From positions 6,377,855 through 6,441,854 of the forward strand of contig CM055877.1 in assembly GCA_029582165.1 (NCBI GenBank): DNA of 64,000 nucleotides, read 5' to 3'. How positions within the stretch are numbered: position 1 is the first letter of the stretch; each line of letters opens with the position of its first letter. The notes below the pieces were generated by a model. It saw only the letters and a list, made by a program, of their open reading frames with translations. It was not told the origin of the DNA and did not search any database. This DNA comes from Portulaca oleracea. Its lineage: Eukaryota > Streptophyta > Magnoliopsida > Caryophyllales > Portulacaceae. Of this stretch, positions 57,811 to 64,000 are shown in pieces. The position numbers and the translations under genes were made by a program.

Positions 57811-60097
57811 CACCAATTGCATGCTAAAGTATTGTACTTGTATTCATAATTAATTTTGTCAATAGTTAAATTATATTATGAATATGCTAGAGTAGATTTA
57901 TGCCTAAAATTTTGAATCTTTATGAAAGTTTTAATCTTTGATGTTCATGATAATAAATCTGAGATTTTATTGTAAAATTTCATGCTTTGTTAATATTTAT
58001 TCCTTGTTGCCTTTAGTAAATCAATTTTATGTTTGTTTAAGCGTTGAATATAGCATGAACTTGATTTACATTTTGGATGTTTTAGTAACAATCTTGTTTA
58101 ATATTGTTAAACAGTAGGCAATACATGAAATAGGTCCAAATTCGCAAAATAGGATTTTGTAGAATTAATTTTCTGATTTAGTTTATTTAAGGTAAAAATG
58201 AAAAATCGAAATAAAATATCAAACGAACTCGAAAATTTCTGAAATTTTTACTGGAGGTGTCTGGAAGTGTTCTGAACTTTTCATATTTTTGGTAGATTTT
58301 TCCCAATTAAAATGGATTTTTAATTGAGTTTTCAGATCTGAAGTGAATTAAAATTCGTTTAATTCTCTGAATTTTTTATATTTATAGAAATTTGCAAATT
58401 TTCTGAAAATTTTACAAATAGGTTACTGGGTAATCATACTGTTATGGATAAACTTTTCGTGAATTTTCGAAATTTTTTACTAATTTTTCTTTAATTTCCA
58501 GATTAACAGAAAGGTATAATTGTTTACTTTTCTGATTTTTATTCTAATTTTAGAAATTTGATAAAAATCAGAAATTTTTACAGTAGCATATTAGATAAAT
58601 CTACTAAATGGAAAAATTATAAAATTTGATTTTTAAACTTATCGAACTGTTGTTATTTATTTTCCTCTTAAATAGAGAATTAAAAATGTTTAATTCCCTA
58701 AAATTTTACAATCTTTTGAAAATTGTTAAAATTCTAGAAAATATTCATATTGGGTTATTAGATAACACTGAGATATGAAATCTTTAAATTCGATAAGTTA
58801 CGATAGTTTTATTTAAGTTTTTCATTCACGAAATTAACCGAAACTGGGAAGCAACACGGACCGTGTTGCCAGCAGTTTTGGTGAATTCGTATATTTTAGG
58901 GTTTGTAATTAATTTTAGAAATTAATTATTAAATCCTATTAGTACTAAATCTGATAATAGGCATAAAATCTATTATTTTGTAAAGTTTAGGAAACTTACA
59001 ATAATCTTCAAAGATATAGTATCTTTTAGACTCCTTGATTTTAGGAAAGTCAGGTTTTTTGTATGTATAAGTATAAAATCCTAAATCTGTTTAGGTAACT
59101 AAGATAAAATTTGAATTTTGTTTACTTTATTAATCATGCAAACCTTTTAGGAAATTTTATTTAGTATTTATTTCCTTATGTTTTATATTGCAATTATTTA
59201 TATGCCTTTATAATTTGTTATTTAAGCATGTGTTTATTGCAATATTACATGTTTGCATGTGCTTCTAGTATGGCCATAGATAGTCAGTTTTACCGGTCTG
59301 CGTACCGAGTTGGGTGAAATACGGTCTGCGTACCGTCTTTGAATTAAATTTTAAATTTTAAATTTCAGTTGAGTTTATTTTTATTTCTCAATTGTGAGGT
59401 CCAAATTGTAAATTGGTTGTAATTGGAGACATCAAATTGAGTGGGAGCCCAACAGTAATAGAGGTGGTGATTCGAGTGGGAGCCCATCCAATGGAGTTGC
59501 ATGACCCAAGAAGGTTTTCTTGAAGACTATCAAGGCTTACTTAAATTAGTTGATTAAATCTAGGTGGCCATACTAGGGGTTTTATTTATGCTTTAATTTT
59601 GTTATTGCATGTTTTATTATGCCTTTTGTGCTTTTCGAAAGAGTTCACCTAGAATTGCATGCTTAGGATAATAAAACCTACTCTCATAATTGAATTATTG
59701 CTCAACCTATCGAAACACCACTTAGATGGATAAATAGAAAGTCAAAGCGAATTATTTGTCCATCATTAATAAGTAGGGTGGGAGCTAGGTCAATTCAAAT
59801 TGACTATCAAAATAGTTTTGGGCCAAGAGCAGAGGAAGAGAAATATTGTATTCGATACAAATTTCTTGCCAAGAGTCATTTTTGAATGATCGATCATAAG
59901 ATGATCCACCAAAGGCAACATGGGCTCGAGTTTTGTTGGGCCAAAGTCCACTTGAGCCCATGGGTCTTGTGGGTCTTGGTTAAATTAAAACACTAAGTGA
60001 GAGTTGATAAAGTGTTTTGATTTGAAGTTAAAATTAGTTTAATTTCTTTGATGATTAATAACTAAAATTGAACCTTTATGTCTTGTCAGAATCAAAG
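57811..60097 (+). other. Long untranslated leader of the copia element
   Basis: About 2.3 kb between primer site and gag without a usable frame. AT-rich, with many GAAAATTT/AAATTTCT words, one CAACACGGACCGTGTTG palindrome (58852) and two CGGTCTGCGTACCG copies (59294-59307, 59322-59335). Confidence 0.75.
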
Positions 60098-60955
60098 ATG
60101 TCTAACACACCCACCAATAACACTGTCAACCTCCGTTCTCTTTTGGAAAAAGAGAAACTCACCGGGGCCAATTTCCTTGATTGGCACCGAAACCTGAGGA
60201 TTGTCCTTAGGGCAGAGCAGAAAGAATATGTTCTAGAAAGAGCCTTGAAGAACAAGCCCAAAGAAAATGCGACTCAAGCTGAAAAAGACAAGTGGCAGCG
60301 TCATTCTGATGATGATGTCCAAGTCAGCTGTATCATGTTGGCTACTATGACTCCTGAGCTTCAAAGACAGTTTGAAAACAAAAAGGCACATGAAACAATC
60401 ACTCAACTGAAAAGCATGTTTCAAGAACACGCTCGAATTTAGAGATGTCAGATCAATGAGCAAATTGTTCGCACCCGTCTTGAGATTGGCAAGCCCGTCG
60501 GGCCCCATGTATTGAAGATGATTAGTCTTTTTGAGTCCATGGAGCGACTAGGGTTCCCCTACACTCCAGAGTTAGCTACTGACATTCTACTTAGCTCACT
60601 ACATGAAGGATTCAGCACCTTCAGGCTGAATTACAACATGCAGGGGCATAAGAAGTCTCTAATGGATCTTCATGCGATGTTGGTTACGGCAGAGAGGGAC
60701 ATTAAGATAGCCCATAAGGTTAACTCGAATGTCCTAGTGGTCAGCAAGGGAAAAGGAAAATTCAAGAAGGCTAACAAGAGCAAGAAAGGACCTGCAAGTA
60801 AGAAAGGCAAGAACAAAACTGTTGTCGGCAAACCTAAAGCGGGACCTAAGCGGATGAAGAGTGCTTTTCTTGTAAAGGCAAAGGACACTGGAAAAGAAAG
60901 CGCCCCACCTACTCGGATGATCGAAGACGGAAAGGTCGTCAAAGCGGTATAGATG
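60098..60955 (+). pseudogene. gag: Copia gag
   Basis: Capsid-type Gag. From ATG 60098 it reads MSNTPTNNTVNLRSLLEKEK, then GANFLDWHRNLRIVL and ELQRQFE. A TAG at 60440-60442 interrupts the frame, which continues unchanged (INEQIVRTRLEIGKPVGPHV, then MERLGFPYTPELATDILLSS) to a Lys-rich stretch (60750-60840). A frameshift near 60855 moves the zinc knuckle (CFSCKGKGHWKRK) into another frame, and its last Cys is replaced by Arg. Start chosen at 60098 because the upstream TTG extension has no gag similarity. Confidence 0.85.
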
Positions 60956-62474
60956 TGATCGATATAAATCTTTGTTTCTACTTTATGGGTATTAGATACG
61001 GTTGTGAAGCTCACATTTGTGGAAATGTAGACGAGTCAGCAAGAATGAAGTAAACATACGCACAGGAAACGGGCAAAGAGTTGCGGCTGTCTTCATAGGA
61101 ACTTATAGTTTATCTTTACCTTCAAGACTTATATTAGAACTAAATAACTGTTATTTTGTTCCCGCTATTAGTCAGAATTTAATTTCAGTAGCTGTACTTG
61201 AGATTGAAGGTTATTCTTTTAATATTACGAATGGTCGTTTTTCATTTACAAAGAATGGAATCTTTTATGGTGCGGGTATTCACATGAATGGCCTCTACAT
61301 ATTAGATTTAGATAAACAAATTTGTCACGTCGAATTCAAAAAGGCTAAAACAAAAGACTCAAATGAAACATACCTTTGTCATTGTAGGCTAGGTCATATT
61401 AATCAGAATTGCATCCAGAAACTGCAAAGAACAAGAATTCTGGAAAACTTAAACTTTGAAAAGTTTGAAGTTTGTGAGGCATGTCTGATGGGAAAAATGA
61501 CTAAGTCACCCTTTGGGCGGTGAGCAGATTCGATGACTTATTAGGGCTCATACATACTGATGTATGCGGACCAATGAGCACTAATGCTAAAGGAGGATTC
61601 TACTATTTCATTACTTTTATTGATGACTTTAGTAGATATGGGTATATCTACCTAATGCGTCATAAATCTGAATCTTTTGAAAAGTTCAAAGAATTCCAAA
61701 ATTAAGTACAGAATCAACTTGGCAAAACAATAAAAACTCTTCGATTAGATCGAGGTGGAGAATATTTGAGCCAAGAATTCATTAACCATCTAAGAACTTG
61801 TGGGATTGTCTCACAACTGTCTCCTCCAGGAACACCACAACACAATGGTGTATCTAAAAGGAGAAATCGCACCCTATTAGATATGGTACGATCGATGATG
61901 GCAGAGTCAGATTTACCACTTAGCTTTTGGGGGCATGCTCTTGAAACCGCATTGCTCATTCTAAATAGGACTCCGACTAAAGCTACTGAAAAGACACCAT
62001 ATGAGATATGGAGAGGAAGAGTTCCTAGTTTGTCTTTTCTAAAGATTTGGGGATGTGAAGCCTATGTTAAGGTTTTACCTGACAGCAAGCTTGCACCTAG
62101 ATCTGAAAAGGTTTTCTTTGTGGGCTATCCTAAGGAAACCAAAGGGTATTACTTCTACAACCGTTCTGAGAACAAAGTGTTTGTGTGTCGGAATGCTTTC
62201 TTCTTAGAGAACGAGTTTGTCTCTAAGAGAAAGAGTGGGAGAGAAATTGAACTAGGTGAAGTTCAAGAGCCACAAACCACTTCGAATCTTATCCCACACC
62301 CCGTCACCACTACTTACATTCCAATCTCCGTTGATCCTCAACAAGAAAGGAATGATGAACAGGTAGTCGGGGGACAGGTCAATGAAGAAGTAGGGAATGT
62401 GGACATACCCCTTCGTAGGTCCAGTAGGGACATTCACCCTCCTGAGAGATACGGTTATCTCATGACATCGGAAA
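60955..62474 (+). pseudogene. pol: Copia protease and integrase region
   Basis: The protease motif is broken: WVLDT is followed by a frameshift (about 60998-61003), after which the AHICGN part is in another frame. The pre-integrase zinc finger (YLCHCRLGHINQNCIQKL then CEACLMGKMTKSPF) is intact. After a frameshift near 61520 the integrase core follows: HTDVCGP (Asp codon 61559), YYFITFIDDFSRYGY, a TAA at 61703-61705, and LRLDRGGEYL (Asp codon 61748). It then reads NGVSKRRNRTLLD, where the catalytic Glu of the DDE triad is Lys (codon 61856). The C-terminal GKIWGCEAYV-type GCEAYVK and FVGYPKETKGYYFY motifs are present. Catalytically dead. Confidence 0.85.
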
Positions 62475-63834
62475 TCAACATATTCCTTGTAGAATATGAT
62501 GAGCCCGAGACCTACAAACAAGCTTTAGAGAGCCCAGATTCCAAGAAATGGCTCGAAGCCATGAAATCCGAGATAGACTCCATGTACGAAAACAAGGTTT
62601 GGACATAGGTTGACTTACTGGCAAGCTAGAGCCATCAGAAACAAATGGGTCTTCAAAGTGAAAACCGACATGGATGGTAAACCTAGTGTTTACAAAGCAC
62701 GGCTGGTGGCAAAAGGTTTCACTCAAATTCATGGTATTGACTATGAAGAGACTTTTTCCCCAGTAGCGGCTTTTGAATCTATCAGGATACTCCTTGCCAT
62801 AGCTGCATGGTATGACTATGAAATATGGCAAATGGACGTCAAGACTGCATTCTTGAATGGGATTCTGGAAGAGGAAGTGTATATGACACAACCTGAAGGT
62901 TTTGAAGATCCCAAAGGTTTTGGGAAGGTCTGTAAGCTGCAAAGGGCCATTTATGGCCTCAAGCAAGCTTCAAGGAGTTGGAATCAAAGGTTTAATCAAG
63001 TAATCAAAGAGTTTGGTTTCTTGAAAAACCAAGAAGAGCCTTGTGTTTTAGAAAACTCGGGAGCAAAATAGTCTTTCTAGTTCTGTATGTGGATGATATA
63101 CTCCTCATTGGAAATGACATTCCTATGCTGGAGTCTTGTAAGACATGGCTTAGGAAAAATTTCCAAATGAAGGATCTCGGTGAGGCCCAGTACATTCTTG
63201 GAGTAAAGATCTATAGAGATAGATCAAGGCGTTTGATTGCATTAAATCAAACAACTTCTATTGATAAGGTGTTGAATCGGTTCAACATGCAGAACTCCAA
63301 GAAGGGATTCATTCCCATGGTTCATGGCACATCACTTGGTAAAACAGATTGTCCTCAGACATCTGAAGACCAGGAAAAGATGAAAAATATACCTTTTGCT
63401 TCGGCTGTGGGGTCTATAAAGGCCAGATATAGCTTTTGCTTTAAGTATGTGCAGCAGGTTTCAAGCCAACCCTGGTGAGAAACACTGAACTGCTGTGAAG
63501 AACATACTTAAGTATCTGAATAGAACTAAGGAGTTGTCCTTAATCTATGGAGGTGAGAGACAGCTAAGTGTAAAAGGTTACACTGATGCCAGTTTCATGA
63601 CGGATAAGGATGACTACAGTAGCCAATCTGGATACGTTTTTTGTTTAAAAGGTGGAGGCGGTGGTGGAAGAGTTCCAAAACAACATCGCTGATTCTACAA
63701 CTGAGGCAGAATACATTGCAGCATCTGAAGCTGCGAAGGAGGCAATGTGGGTGAAGAAGTTCATCAAGGAGCTTGAAGTTGTGCCTAGTATTGCGGAAGG
63801 CGTGGACCTATACTGTGACAACAGTGGGGCCATT
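62475..63834 (+). pseudogene. pol: Copia reverse transcriptase and RNase H region
   Basis: KWLEAMKSEIDSMYENKVWT ends with a stop at 62608. After a frameshift come NKWVFKVKTDMDG, YKARLVAKGFTQ, DYEETFSPVAAFESIR, QMDVKTAFLNG and IYGLKQASRSW (62636-62980). A further shift leads to LYVDDILLIGND, with the YVDD active site at 63086-63097, then FQMKDLGEAQYILGVKI. RNase H follows in pieces: GYTDASFMTDKDD (about 63570-63615), a frameshift in a GGC/GGA-rich run (about 63650), then DSTTEAEYIAASEAAKEAMW and DLYCDNSGAI up to 63834. Sequence beyond is foreign. Confidence 0.85.
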
Positions 63835-64000
63835 TGTAACACCCCAACACTCTTAACCATAAGATTATCCTTAATCATGCCATAACCCTGTGATTAGCGC
63901 AACGGAAAAGACACGTATTGAGGCATTACCGCCGTCCACACTCGGGACAAGGCACATAAACCACCAAAATATACATAAACCACCAAATGAATGCTACACT
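63835..64000 (+). mobile_element. Start of another LTR-like element (runs off the window)
   Basis: TGTAACACCCCAACACTC begins exactly where RNase H homology stops. TG plus ACACCCC resembles retrotransposon LTR starts, including that of the Cassandra element at 51817, but the following sequence is not Cassandra. The end is outside the window. Confidence 0.5.

Larger units (their letters stand above)
56971..63834 (+). mobile_element. Ty1/copia retrotransposon, decayed, 3' end lost
   Basis: 5' LTR 56971-57797, primer binding site 57799-57810, non-coding leader to about 60097. Then gag, protease, integrase, RT and RNase H follow in the copia order. The coding region carries at least three in-frame stops or equivalent breaks and about six frameshifts. 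It stops abruptly inside RNase H at 63834, where another LTR-like sequence begins. No 3' LTR is visible in the window. Confidence 0.9.

Overview
This is nuclear DNA from a flowering plant, most likely a eudicot. The evidence is genes split by GT-AG introns, AT-rich non-coding DNA, and dense plant-type transposons (Ty1/copia, TRIM, Cassandra, LINE, CACTA, hAT, Tourist and Stowaway families). I cannot name the species from the sequence alone. No CRISPR arrays, operons or prokaryotic genes are visible.

The host genes are two same-strand omega-3 fatty acid desaturases (FAD3-like) about 36 kb apart. Copy A (1-6174) enters the window inside its exon 3 and keeps exons 4-8 open. Copy B (42258-48420) is complete: eight exons and 408 residues with all three histidine boxes. 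The visible parts of the two proteins are about three quarters identical by hand alignment, and all shared exon junctions match, so they are an old tandem duplication. Copy A differs at residues that are normally fixed in omega-3 enzymes, and three of these changes match the omega-6 (FAD2) state.

Nearly everything else is transposon sequence. 6.3-8.3 kb is an RTE-type LINE cut by a solo LTR and a Stowaway element. 9.6-10.5 kb is another solo LTR. 11.3-16.6 kb holds LINE and RNase H fragments and several MITEs. 17.0-19.3 kb is a complete non-autonomous copia element. 21-31 kb is mostly MITEs plus a TRIM. 35-37 kb is a broken copia gag/protease region invaded by a MITE, a solo TRIM LTR and (just upstream) a hAT-type MITE. 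39.5-41.0 kb is a LINE fragment and a complete TRIM in a local tandem duplication. 51.8-52.5 kb is a complete Cassandra element with 5S rRNA-derived LTRs. 53.3-56.6 kb holds a poly(A)-tailed retroposon and foldback elements. 57.0-63.8 kb is a large decayed Ty1/copia element whose RNase H is interrupted by what looks like the start of another LTR.

Many insertions could be delimited to the base by target-site duplications, and the nesting gives relative ages. The transposons do not form a pathway with the desaturases. Their main local effect is to enlarge the desaturase introns and the spacer between the two copies.
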